Shown in pieces: positions 9,765 to 17,140 of a stretch of 64,000 nucleotides of DNA (its first letter is position 1; every line of letters starts with the position of its first letter). The stretch is from Candidatus Fermentibacter sp. (GTDB taxonomy: Bacteria > Fermentibacterota > Fermentibacteria > Fermentibacterales > Fermentibacteraceae). The position numbers and the translations under genes were made by a program. The DNA lies in the NCBI GenBank assembly GCA_030373045.1, contig JAUCPW010000009.1:26093-90092 (forward strand), written 5' to 3'. The notes beneath the pieces are model-generated. The model made no database searches, was not told the DNA's origin, and saw only the letters and a list, made by a program, of their open reading frames with translations.

Positions 9765-10572
9765 CCTCGTCCCCGCCGCATCCCGCATCATCGCAGCGAT
9801 CCTCGACCCCGTGGCCGGCATCGCGGGGAACGCCGGACCGCTGGCGGGAATGGCGCTTCTTTCCGCTCCTGCCGGCGTGCTGATGGCCGAGGCCTTCCGC
9901 CTGGCCTCGCCGCGCAACCTGGGCTCTCTCCTCAGATCGGCCCTCTCCAGGATGGCCGGCATGATGCTCCATGTCGAGGATCCCGTCACTGTCGTGAAGC
10001 TGGCCTTCTCGTCGCTCTGGAGGACCGTGGTCCTCCTCGCGGCGCTGGTTCCTCCGATCCTGCTCGCCTCCCTGCCGTTCTCCGCGGCCTATGGGCAGAT
10101 CAGGGCCAGGTACGGCCTCGCCTTCCCGCGCGACAACGCTGTCGTGACGATCGATTCCGATTCCGCGGTCCAAGTCGCGGGAGAGGGGGTCGTCCCGCCC
10201 GTGGTCAGGGGCGTGTCCCCCGGGACCGCCTCCTTCAGGATCGCAGGCGTCGGCCGGGGAACTCTGATGGTGGACGGCGTCCCGATCGACACCGGTTCGG
10301 GAGAGCCCGGGATGCCGCTTGTCTCCCGCTTCACGACAGCCCGGACGCCATCCGCCCTGCTCGATCCCTCGATCCGGATCGTGGAGGGCTCCGCGAACCG
10401 CTTCGACGGCAGGATCTCCCTCGGGCAGGCCTCCTACGAGATGGCCGGCATCAGGGCCGGATGGCTGGCCTGGTTCGTCATCTTCTCGAGCGTGGCGGCC
10501 ACGGCATGGTTCGCGCTGGTGTCGGCCCTGAAGAGTGCGCGGCGCTTCAGGCCATGTAGCCCAGCCCCTTGA
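9757..10572 (+). CDS. Membrane protein of unknown function, AlkP operon
   Basis: A 271-residue protein starting at ATG 9757, which overlaps the end of the upstream phosphohydrolase by 8 bases. Hydrophobic segments are seen near residues 28-45, 88-108 (VVLLAALVPPILLASLPF) and at the C-terminus (AWFVIFSSVAATAWFALV). Between them is an approximately 120-residue extracytoplasmic beta-rich domain starting near NAVVTIDSDSAVQV. The layout (TM, beta domain, TM) and the position suggest a partner of the two exported phosphohydrolases. No known family is recognised. Its last 26 bases overlap the convergent RHH-like gene. Confidence 0.7.
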   Translation: MDSLVPAASRIIAAILDPVAGIAGNAGPLAGMALLSAPAGVLMAEAFRLASPRNLGSLLRSALSRMAGMMLHVEDPVTVVKLAFSSLWRTVVLLAALVPPILLASLPFSAAYGQIRARYGLAFPRDNAVVTIDSDSAVQVAGEGVVPPVVRGVSPGTASFRIAGVGRGTLMVDGVPIDTGSGEPGMPLVSRFTTARTPSALLDPSIRIVEGSANRFDGRISLGQASYEMAGIRAGWLAWFVIFSSVAATAWFALVSALKSARRFRPCSPAP

Positions 10573-10744
10573 GCTTGCGCTTCAGGTCCTCCTCGGACTC
10601 GCCGGTGCCGGGGTCGAGCTTGTCGAGTTCGCGCGACAGGACATGGTGCGCCAGTTCCTCCGGTGAGGAGTAGCCCACCATGGCGGCGACCCTGGATAGC
10701 CTCTCGGCCATCTCGTCGTCGAGCTTCAGCTTGAGCGTCTTCAA
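10547..10744 (-). CDS. Small ribbon-helix-helix-like protein with LGY tail
   Basis: A 65-residue protein, KTLKLKLDDEMAERLSRVA followed by two helices, which has the shape of a CopG/Arc-type ribbon-helix-helix DNA-binding protein: one beta strand with alternating residues, then two helices. TTG at 10744 is preferred over GTG at 10750 because GGGAGG sits 5 nt before the TTG and would abut the GTG. The C-terminus KLKGLGYMA resembles the ends of two unrelated proteins in the window (RLRRLGYL at 10774 and TLRDLGYIR at 29461). It is convergent with the membrane protein gene, overlapping by 26 bases. It could equally be a small non-DNA-binding helical protein. Confidence 0.6.
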   Translation of the reverse strand: MKTLKLKLDDEMAERLSRVAAMVGYSSPEELAHHVLSRELDKLDPGTGESEEDLKRKLKGLGYMA

Positions 10745-10773
10745 CGGCACCTCCCGCGACGGGCGAACAAATC

Positions 10774-11151
10774 CTAGAGGTATCCGAGCCTGCGGAGCCT
10801 CTCCCTTACTGCATCCTCCTCGGCACCGGCGCGGCCGGCGGGAGGGGGTATCATCCCGGCCAGCTCGAGCTTCCTGAGAAGGGCATCGAGCCGCTCTCCG
10901 TCGCCTATCTCGGCAAGGTCGGTCGACACGACGCGGAAGCCCTCGGCGGACTCGAATCCGCCCAGGGAGGTGACCACGGTGACGCCGTGCCTCGCCAGAG
11001 CGGCGCAGGCCGACCGATCCCGCAGCCCGTTCCCGCTCTGCGGGTGGACGATCTCCACGCCGGCCCCGCGCGACGAGAGCTCGGCTCCGAGGGCATCGAG
11101 CCTGGATACGTCGGAATCCCCGCCTGCAACGGATATGATCGTCCCGGTCAT
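10774..11151 (-). CDS. APS-kinase-like protein lacking the P-loop
   Basis: A 125-residue protein coupled by ATGA overlap to the ATP sulfurylase gene upstream. The opening TGTIISVAGGDSDVSRLDAL followed by an alternating helix and GVEIVHP, then LARHGVTVVTSLGG, matches the strand-helix rhythm of adenylylsulfate kinase (CysC). In the true enzyme the P-loop GLSGAGKS stands where this protein has GGDSDVSR, so ATP binding as in CysC is not expected. It ends VRERLRRLGYL. Its place after sat is where CysC often sits, which supports descent from it. Possible roles are a regulator or scaffold of ATP sulfurylase; that is inference, and an unrelated small Rossmann-like protein remains possible. Confidence 0.5.
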   Translation of the reverse strand: MTGTIISVAGGDSDVSRLDALGAELSSRGAGVEIVHPQSGNGLRDRSACAALARHGVTVVTSLGGFESAEGFRVVSTDLAEIGDGERLDALLRKLELAGMIPPPAGRAGAEEDAVRERLRRLGYL

Positions 11152-12308
11152 GCCCTGCTCCTTCCCGATGCCCATTCCACGAGGATCCGGGCTATCTCGG
11201 GCCTGGTGAACTCCGCCGGCGGGATCTCCCCCGCAGCCAGCATCTCCCTGACCCTGCGGCCCGAGAGCACCATATGCGCCTCGTCGGGATGCGGGCAGGT
11301 CTTGGTGGTGGCCATGCCGCCGCACGTCCGGCAGAAGAAGGAATGCTCGAAGCACAGGGGCGTGATGCCCAGCTCGCCGGGCTGGAAGCGGCCGAAGATG
11401 AGCTGCGCGTCGTAGGTGCCGTAGTAGCTGCCCACGCCGGCATGGTCCCTGCCGACGATGAAGTGGGTGCAGCCGTAGTTCTTCCTGACGAGGGCGTGGA
11501 AGATGGCCTCCCTCGGCCCGGCATACCTCATGGCCGCCGGGAACACGCTCATGACCGCCCTGCCCTTCGGGAAGTAGCCTGCGAGGAGCACCTCGTAGCA
11601 TGCCATCCTGACATCGGCCGGGATGTCGTCGTCCTTGGTCGATCCTACGAGCGGATGGAGCAGGAGGCCGTCGGCTATCTCCAGTGCGCTCTTCTGGATG
11701 TACTCGTGGGCCCTGTGCACGGGGTTGCGGGTCTGGAAGGCCACTATCGACTCCCACCCCAGCTCGCGGAAGAGGACGCGCGTCTCTGCCGGATCGAGCC
11801 TGTACCTGTGGTAGGGCTCCGAAGCCCTTCCCCTGATGCTCGTGACACGGCCCCCCACATAGGTCCCCCCGAGCCCGAGGAGATAGGCAGCCCCGGGATG
11901 CGCGGGGTCGGCCGTGGTCAGTGTCCTCTCGGCCTCCAGCCGCAGATCCGCTCCGAATACGTCCTCCACCTCGATGACGCCCCTGACCGCACCCGAAGAG
12001 TCGCGAAGGCACATCCGGGCGCCGGCGGCGGGCGCGTTCATGCCATCCTTGAGGGACAGCGTGACCGGGAGGCTCCAGACGGGGCCCTGCGGGAGCCGCA
12101 TCTCGTCGCGGACGAGTTCGTACTCCTCCCTCCGCATGAAGCCCTCGAGCGGGCTCATCGCGCCGGAACCGATCATCTCGAGATCGCAGGCCTCCCGTTC
12201 GTTAAGCGGGAATGAAGGAAGGGACGAGGCCTCCTCGAGGAGACCCGGGCTGTCGGAGAGCTCGGCCTGCCTCTGTACGAGGCGGCCACCATGGGGCTGC
12301 GAGGGCAT
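11148..12308 (-). CDS. sat: Sulfate adenylyltransferase (ATP sulfurylase)
   Basis: Makes adenylyl sulfate (APS) and pyrophosphate from ATP and sulfate, or runs in reverse. The 386-residue protein is the homo-oligomeric Sat/PUA-like type, with the active-site motif QTRNPVHRAHE at about 192-202 and GRDHAG near 287, plus a Cys-rich stretch FCRTCGGMATTKTCPH typical of zinc-binding Sat proteins. ATG at 12308 is chosen because GGAAGGAG lies 6 nt upstream; the ATGs at 12329 and 12332 lie just before that site. A promoter-like pair is found at 12366-12394. No APS reductase or functional APS kinase occurs in the window, so whether it feeds assimilation, respiration or sulfation is not visible. Confidence 0.93.
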   Translation of the reverse strand: MPSQPHGGRLVQRQAELSDSPGLLEEASSLPSFPLNEREACDLEMIGSGAMSPLEGFMRREEYELVRDEMRLPQGPVWSLPVTLSLKDGMNAPAAGARMCLRDSSGAVRGVIEVEDVFGADLRLEAERTLTTADPAHPGAAYLLGLGGTYVGGRVTSIRGRASEPYHRYRLDPAETRVLFRELGWESIVAFQTRNPVHRAHEYIQKSALEIADGLLLHPLVGSTKDDDIPADVRMACYEVLLAGYFPKGRAVMSVFPAAMRYAGPREAIFHALVRKNYGCTHFIVGRDHAGVGSYYGTYDAQLIFGRFQPGELGITPLCFEHSFFCRTCGGMATTKTCPHPDEAHMVLSGRRVREMLAAGEIPPAEFTRPEIARILVEWASGRSRA

Positions 12309-12365
12309 CCGGTACTCCTTCCGGTTCATCATGCGCGCCGGTCCGTGGCGGAGGCGGCGTTCCCG

Positions 12366-12394
12366 AAGATAGGGTTTCCGCGGCCCGCTGTCTT
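12366..12394 (-). promoter_or_regulatory. Possible promoter of sat
   Basis: On the minus strand AAGACA (12394-12389) and TATCTT (12371-12366) are separated by 17 bases, about 60 bases upstream of the sat start. Both hexamers match the sigma70 consensus at four of six positions. Confidence 0.4.
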
Positions 12395-12439
12395 GATGAT
12401 AATAACGCCCGTGCCGTCCCGTTTTCGGATTGGAGAGCG

Positions 12440-13312
12440 ATGGATCCTGTTCTCAGGGTGGAGGGACTCTCGAAGAAGTATCCGAGGCAGAGCGGTCTAG
12501 GCAGCTTCCAGGCCGTGTCCGACGTGTCGTTCGAACTGGAGCCCGGCGGCATACTCGGCTTCCTGGGCCCCAACGGTGCCGGCAAGACCACTACGATGAA
12601 GTGCATCCTCGGCCTGCTGGCGCCATCATCCGGCAGGATGGCGGTTTTCGGCCGGCCCCCGGCCTCCCCTGAAGCCCGGCGCAGGATGGGCTACATCCCC
12701 GAGAATCCCGACTACGAGGATTCCTTCACCCCCGAGGAGTATCTCTCGTTCTTCGCATCGATGAGGCATATCCCGTGGAGCCGCGGCGACTCGGCCCGCA
12801 TGCTCGGCAGGGTCGGCCTCGAGAACTGGGGAAGGGCCAGGATACGCAAGCTCTCGAAGGGCATGAGGCAGAAGCTGAGCCTGGCACTGGCCCTCCAGGG
12901 CTCCCCCGAACTTCTGGTGATGGACGAGCCCACCGGAGGCTTCGATCCGCTGGCCCGGAAGGAATTCAGGGACATGCTCCTCGAGGAGAACTCGAGGGGC
13001 GCCGCATGCTTCCTCTCCTCACACATCCTCTCCGACATCGAGACGATATGCTCCCGGGCCCTGATACTCGCCGGCGGTCGGGTCGTCCGGGAGGGTTCGA
13101 TGAGCGAGCTCCTCAGCTCGCAGAACAGGCACAGGATCTCGTACAGGAAGCCGGGAGCCGGGAACGCGGAGGAACTCGTCGAGCTCGCCGACCTCCAGGC
13201 TGCGATCGACCGCATCAGGTCTTCGGGCGGAGAGATCGAGGCGGTCGGCCGTGAGATCCTGTCGCTCGAGGAGGTCTTCCTCAGGGCGACTTCGGGTGGC
13301 GAGGAGCGTTGA
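12440..13312 (+). CDS. ABC transporter ATP-binding protein (ABC-2 type)
   Basis: Cytoplasmic ATPase of an ABC-2 exporter, 290 residues. Walker A is GPNGAGKTTT near 43-52, the signature is LSKGMRQKLSLA, Walker B LLVMDEPTGGFDP, and the switch His is in SSHILSD. A C-terminal extension of about 70 residues ends LSLEEVFLRAT, typical of drug or polysaccharide ABC-2 ATPases. ATG 12440 follows GGAG closely. The stop codon overlaps the TTG start of the permease (TTGA at 13309-13312), so the pair is coupled. The cargo cannot be read from the sequence. Confidence 0.92.
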   Translation: MDPVLRVEGLSKKYPRQSGLGSFQAVSDVSFELEPGGILGFLGPNGAGKTTTMKCILGLLAPSSGRMAVFGRPPASPEARRRMGYIPENPDYEDSFTPEEYLSFFASMRHIPWSRGDSARMLGRVGLENWGRARIRKLSKGMRQKLSLALALQGSPELLVMDEPTGGFDPLARKEFRDMLLEENSRGAACFLSSHILSDIETICSRALILAGGRVVREGSMSELLSSQNRHRISYRKPGAGNAEELVELADLQAAIDRIRSSGGEIEAVGREILSLEEVFLRATSGGEER

Positions 13313-14064
13313 GCACCATCCGGGCCTTCGCGCTGATGACCCTGAAGGGGCTCACCAGGCGCCGCACCTTCTGGGGCATTGCCCTGGTCACTCTCATCGC
13401 CCTGGCCGGGATCGGCTCTATCCCCTCGTACGACGTCACAGGCGAGGGCAGGTTCATGATAGACATGGGCCTCTTCGGCATCGAGATCGGCTCGCTCCTG
13501 CTGGCCATAGGGCTGGCCTCCAACATGTTCCCGAGGGACAGGGAGTCCCGTACCGTGATGCCACTCCTGGCGGTACCGCTCTCGAGGACCCAGTACGTCC
13601 TCGGGAGATTCGCGGGGGCGGCACTCGTCCAGACCGCCGCGATAATGGTGTGGTGCGCCTGCCTCGGCCTGATCCTCGCCGTGAACGGCTACTACGTCCC
13701 CGAAGCGATGCTGCCGGCCTCGATCCTCCTCGTGGCGGAAGGCTGGTTCCTGCTGGCGGTGGTGCTCTTCTTCAGCTTCTGGACATCGCCTCCGCTCAAT
13801 GCGCCGCTGACCCTGCTACTCTTCATCGTATGCCAGATGACCCCCGCCCAGTTCTCGGGGCTCCTGCCCGGGGCGGAGCGTGTCATGGAGGCCCTGAGGA
13901 TGCTCCTGCCCCGCATGGACGTGTTCCACATCAAGGATCCCGTCGCACACAGGATACCTGTTCCGACCGCATACTTCCTGCTCGCCTCGGTGTACGGGCT
14001 CGCCTACACGTCCTTCATGCTCTCCCTGGCGATCGCGGTGTTCCGGAGAAGGGACCTCAAGTGA
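13309..14064 (+). CDS. ABC-2 type transporter permease
   Basis: A 251-residue integral membrane protein with about six hydrophobic segments, beginning STIRAFALMTLKGLTRRRTF, the amphipathic N-terminus typical of ABC-2 permeases. The FPRDRESRTVMPLLAVPLSR segment matches the cytoplasmic coupling loop seen in this family. It starts at TTG 13309 overlapping the ATPase stop codon. It probably forms a homodimer with the ATPase dimer. The downstream small His-rich and TPR-like proteins may belong to the same exporter. Confidence 0.88.
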   Translation: MSTIRAFALMTLKGLTRRRTFWGIALVTLIALAGIGSIPSYDVTGEGRFMIDMGLFGIEIGSLLLAIGLASNMFPRDRESRTVMPLLAVPLSRTQYVLGRFAGAALVQTAAIMVWCACLGLILAVNGYYVPEAMLPASILLVAEGWFLLAVVLFFSFWTSPPLNAPLTLLLFIVCQMTPAQFSGLLPGAERVMEALRMLLPRMDVFHIKDPVAHRIPVPTAYFLLASVYGLAYTSFMLSLAIAVFRRRDLK

Positions 14065-14086
14065 GCCTCCGGAAGGAGAGCAGCGC

Positions 14087-14374
14087 GTGACCGCCGGGCT
14101 CCTCGCCCTGATGCTCGTGCTGGGGCAGTCCCCTCCCGACGGGCACGACCACGGTGCCGAGGACGCTCACGGAGATGCCGCGATCGACTCCGCCGGCTTC
14201 GGCGCGGATCGCCACCTGCACCCGCCGGGCGAGGAGAACCACGGCACCGAGTGGTTCTTCAGCCAGCCCTGGGCCACGCCGGAGAGATGGCGCTTCATGG
14301 CCAGGGATTCCGTCGTGCTGGCCTCCGCGGCCGCCGGCATCCTGATGCTTTCCGGGCTCAGGAGGCGGAAGTGA
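14087..14374 (+). CDS. Small His/Asp-rich protein with two hydrophobic ends
   Basis: A 95-residue protein from GTG 14087 (GGAAGGAG upstream). The N-terminal hydrophobic run TAGLLALMLVLGQ could be a signal or anchor; a polar His/Asp/Glu-rich middle (DGHDHGAEDAHGD and DRHLHPPGEENHG) follows, then a C-terminal TM segment SVVLASAAAGILMLSGL and a basic tail. The His/Asp clusters could bind metal ions, which is inference. It sits between the ABC permease and a TPR-like protein, overlapping the latter by GTGA. No known family recognised. Confidence 0.6.
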   Translation: MTAGLLALMLVLGQSPPDGHDHGAEDAHGDAAIDSAGFGADRHLHPPGEENHGTEWFFSQPWATPERWRFMARDSVVLASAAAGILMLSGLRRRK

Positions 14375-15027
14375 GGCGGCATGCGCCACTGACAGCCGCC
14401 ATAGTCTCCCTGGCCCTGGCTGCCGCCGCGGTCCAGCCGCTCGACGGGATCAGGCGCTGGAGCCCGACGGACACGATGGGCCCGGCAGTGTCGGGCCTCG
14501 ACCAGATCCGGCTCATCGCTGCAGAGGTGCTCTACCTGCAGATGGACGACTATCATCACATCATGATCTATCAGGGTTACGACTGGGCCGCGATAGCCGA
14601 CTACCTCCCGCAGATATGGCTGATCGTCAGGCTCAAGCCCGACTTCTGGCAGGCCTACGAGGACGGAGCCTACCAGCTGGCGGTCAACCTCGGCATGCCC
14701 GAGGAGGGCATGAAGCTCCTCGGGCAGGGACTGGAGAACTGCCCCGGGAACAGGCAGCTCCTCTGGCAGGACGTGGTGATCAGATGGCGGCTGGAGATCG
14801 GCACGGTCCGCGAGAGGCTCGCGGCATGCGCCCGTTACGCCGGCTCCCTGCGGAGGGACGGCCTGCCAGACCCGAGCCCTGCCGAGATGAGGAACGTGTG
14901 TCTCATAGGCTCGTGGGTGTCCGGACACGGACCGGGGCATGTCGACAGCCTGGCGTCCCGGCACTACTCCCGAAGGGCGGAGATCCTCGAATCGATCCTC
15001 TCGGCCTCCAGGCTCACCTCATCCTGA
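14371..15027 (+). CDS. TPR-like exported or anchored protein
   Basis: A 218-residue protein starting at GTG 14371, which overlaps the preceding stop. The N-terminus RRHAPLTAAIVSLALAAAAVQ is a signal-anchor. The body is helical with a TPR-like arrangement around KPDFWQAYEDGAYQLAVNLG and EEGMKLLGQGLENCPGN, and unusual aromatic and Asp/His content (LQMDDYHHIMIYQGYDW). The gene ends the exporter cluster and converges with the GNAT gene, overlapping by 14 bases. It may be an accessory subunit of the exporter; the function is unknown. Confidence 0.65.
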   Translation: MRRHAPLTAAIVSLALAAAAVQPLDGIRRWSPTDTMGPAVSGLDQIRLIAAEVLYLQMDDYHHIMIYQGYDWAAIADYLPQIWLIVRLKPDFWQAYEDGAYQLAVNLGMPEEGMKLLGQGLENCPGNRQLLWQDVVIRWRLEIGTVRERLAACARYAGSLRRDGLPDPSPAEMRNVCLIGSWVSGHGPGHVDSLASRHYSRRAEILESILSASRLTSS

Positions 15028-15868
15028 AGATCCAGGCATTGGGCTCCCTGGGCTCCTCCCAGTAGCTCCAGCCGTCGGACATCAGCAGGGATTCGGCAGC
15101 GGCGGCTCCACCCGGAAGCATGATCTCGACGGTATCGTCACCAGAGGCATGCGCGGCGCGGGCCGCGGCCCGTCCGGCCTCCACCGGGTCCTCCAGGGCG
15201 GAGGCGCAGAACGTGAAGACGTTCTCCCCGGGCCGGGACATGAACCTCAGTCCGGAGGCCTCCCGCACTTCGCACAGCCCGGCGATCGCCCCAGCCGTGT
15301 CCTCCGTCCTGAGAAGCGCCTTCCATCCCAGCGGGACCCGCGTCGTGTACGGCAGCAGGTCGCGTTCCTCGAGAGGGACGACGGCCGCGGGCGCAGCGCC
15401 CTCCTGCGGGATCGATGCCCGGTACAGGAATCGGAATGTCTCGACCCGCTCGAAGCCGCAGGATTCAGCGATGGCGATGCTCTCGGAATTGTGGTAGTAG
15501 GTCTCGAACTCCACCCAGTCGACGGTGCCTCCGTCCCTCAGGGCCCGGGCCCTCCTGAAGCAGTCCTCGGAGAGAAGCCTCCCCAGACCCCTGCCCCTCA
15601 TCGAGGGATGGACGCGCAGCCCTTCGAGCCATGCCACCCGTCCGGGCATCACCGTGATCTTGTAGCATCCGAACAGCCTTCCGGCGATGATGCCGGAATA
15701 CATGCCGCCCTCTGCGATCCACGAGGCCGCGACTGCCTCGAGGTAGTCGCCCCCGTCCCATGTGCCGCGGGAGATCTCGGCCAGCTCCGGGATGTCCCCC
15801 GGGACTGCCGCCCTTATCGAGGGCCGGGGCATGGCATCTTCCGTCAGTTCCGAGGTTCCGTCCGGCAT
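15014..15868 (-). CDS. GNAT-fold acetyltransferase
   Basis: A 284-residue protein with an N-terminal GNAT domain at about 15-160; motif A is LEGLRVHPSMRGRGLGRLLS, the acetyl-CoA pyrophosphate loop. The C-terminal half of about 120 residues looks like a second, degenerate GNAT-like domain. Start at ATG 15868 (MPDGTSEL) is preceded by GGGGAAAGAAG. A longer in-frame opening up to 15967 would run into the divergent gene at 15935 and is rejected. The acceptor is unknown. It resembles the GNAT at 28554 in its two-part layout. Confidence 0.78.
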   Translation of the reverse strand: MPDGTSELTEDAMPRPSIRAAVPGDIPELAEISRGTWDGGDYLEAVAASWIAEGGMYSGIIAGRLFGCYKITVMPGRVAWLEGLRVHPSMRGRGLGRLLSEDCFRRARALRDGGTVDWVEFETYYHNSESIAIAESCGFERVETFRFLYRASIPQEGAAPAAVVPLEERDLLPYTTRVPLGWKALLRTEDTAGAIAGLCEVREASGLRFMSRPGENVFTFCASALEDPVEAGRAAARAAHASGDDTVEIMLPGGAAAAESLLMSDGWSYWEEPREPNAWIFRMR

Positions 15869-15934
15869 CTTCTTTCCCCATAATCGGAATGTTTTGCGGA
15901 GACGGCCCACCCGTGTCCTCCGGAGGGAAGGAAT

Positions 15935-16465
15935 ATGAACACACAGGAGATGTTTGGGGACTTCCACCCGCTCGAGAGCAGTTCCTTCCAGTCATTCTGC
16001 GAACTGGTCAAGGTGGGCGACGGCGGCACCCTGGTCACCCAGGGCGAGCAGTCGACGGACTTCTTCGTGCTGCTCAGGGGCTGTCTGAAGGTGATGGACC
16101 AGCGCACGGGCGAGGATTTCGTACTCGCCCAGCTCTGCGAGGGAGACGTGTTCGGCGAGATGTCGTTCCTCGACGGGAGCCCCAGATCGGCCACGGTCAT
16201 CTCAGAAGGCGAATCCGAGATACTCCGCATGAGCCGCCAGAGCTTCGCCCTCCTCCAGTCAGTCAACCCGTATCTCGGGCTTCTCATCCTGGTCTTCCTG
16301 GGTCGCATGATGTCCGGCAGGCTCAGGAGCGTGGACGAGAAGATGGCGGGGATGGCCAGGGAGCGCGACAACAGAGAGCTCTCCGAGCTCCGCAGACTCA
16401 TCTCCGGCATCCGGAGCTCCGTGCGGTCGCAGGTGGGCGATTCCGGAGAATCGGATCTCCTCTAG
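15935..16465 (+). CDS. Cyclic nucleotide-binding domain protein without HTH (first of pair)
   Basis: A 176-residue protein with a single cNMP-binding (CRP-like) beta-roll at about 10-120; the phosphate-binding cassette is GDVFGEMSFLDGSPRSATV. CRP regulators continue with a helix-turn-helix after the long C-helix, but here a C-terminal helix of about 50 residues (MMSGRLRSVDEKMAGMAR and onward) ends the protein, so it should not bind DNA by itself. ATG 15935 has GGAGGGAAGGA upstream. It is followed after 15 bases by a paralogue. It is probably a ligand-sensing adaptor; whether the ligand is cAMP, c-di-GMP or none is not visible. Confidence 0.83.
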   Translation: MNTQEMFGDFHPLESSSFQSFCELVKVGDGGTLVTQGEQSTDFFVLLRGCLKVMDQRTGEDFVLAQLCEGDVFGEMSFLDGSPRSATVISEGESEILRMSRQSFALLQSVNPYLGLLILVFLGRMMSGRLRSVDEKMAGMARERDNRELSELRRLISGIRSSVRSQVGDSGESDLL

Positions 16466-16480
16466 AACCGGGGGGTGCCA

Positions 16481-17020
16481 ATGTCCGGCGTGAAGAGGGT
16501 TTTCCCGCAGCTCAGCGCCTCCGAGGAGGCCGAGATCCTGTCCGAATGCACCAGGATGGAGGCAGGGGCGGGCACTGCCGTGCTGCGCAAGGGCGAGGGC
16601 GGAGGAGACCTGTACATCGTCGAATCCGGGGTGTTCAAGGTCTACGAGGAAACCGCCGGCGAGGACTTCGTGCTCGCCCTCCTGAACAGGGGCGACGTGT
16701 TCGGCGAGCTGTCCTTCCTCGACGGGTCGCCCAGGTCGGCCTGCGTGAGATGCCAGAACGACGGGAGTCTCCTGAGGTTCGGAAGGCCGGACTTCCCGAA
16801 GCTTCTGCTGAAGAACCCCTACACAGCCTCCAGGCTTCTCTTCAGCCTGGCCTCGATCGTGTCGGCGCGGCTCAGGAAGGCGGACGAGGCTCTCGCAGTC
16901 CTTGCCTTCGACGAGCCGGACGCGTCGTCCGACGAGATGCACAGACTCGCAGCCGAGATGCACCGGGCCGTCCACATGGAGCTGTCCCCGGGTTCGAGCG
17001 AATCGGCGCTGGAGTTCTGA
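16481..17020 (+). CDS. Cyclic nucleotide-binding domain protein without HTH (second of pair)
   Basis: A 179-residue paralogue of the upstream gene, sharing GEDFVLA and the cassette GDVFGELSFLDGSPRSACV. It too lacks a DNA-binding helix-turn-helix, ending in a helix with LRKADEALAVLAFDE and a short acidic tail. ATG 16481 is preferred to GTG 16475 because the GGGGGG ribosome site would overlap the GTG. The last bases of the gene form the beginning of a 70-bp near-repeat. The pair might form a heterodimer. Confidence 0.82.
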   Translation: MSGVKRVFPQLSASEEAEILSECTRMEAGAGTAVLRKGEGGGDLYIVESGVFKVYEETAGEDFVLALLNRGDVFGELSFLDGSPRSACVRCQNDGSLLRFGRPDFPKLLLKNPYTASRLLFSLASIVSARLRKADEALAVLAFDEPDASSDEMHRLAAEMHRAVHMELSPGSSESALEF

Positions 17021-17058
17021 CCCCGGCCGGCCGCCGGCTGGTCTTCAATCCGGCGGGA
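16988..17058. repeat. Near-direct repeat, copy 1
   Basis: About 71 bases beginning ccgggttcgag and ending cttcaatccggcggga. It spans the 3' end and stop codon of the second cNMP-domain gene. A diverged copy of the same block follows at 17072-17140, with a period of 84 bases and most positions identical. Confidence 0.75.
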
Positions 17059-17071
17059 TATGGAGATGCCT

Positions 17072-17140
17072 CCGGGTTCGAGAGAATCGGCCCCGGGTTC
17101 CGACCCCGGTCGGCTGCCGCTGATCTTCAATCCGACAGGA
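17072..17140. repeat. Near-direct repeat, copy 2
   Basis: About 69 bases, ccgggttcgag to cttcaatccgacagga, closely similar to 16988-17058. Its far end contains the stop codon and last codons of the convergent rdgB gene, so each copy covers the end of one of two convergent genes. Both copies carry a GC-rich inverted segment (ccggccggccgccgg or its diverged form) that may fold. Confidence 0.75.

Noticed and set aside
7868..9883. 671-codon plus-strand frame overlapping the second phosphohydrolase
   Set aside because: Arg/Gly/Pro-rich shadow frame with no domain; the overlapping frame has all AlkP motifs.
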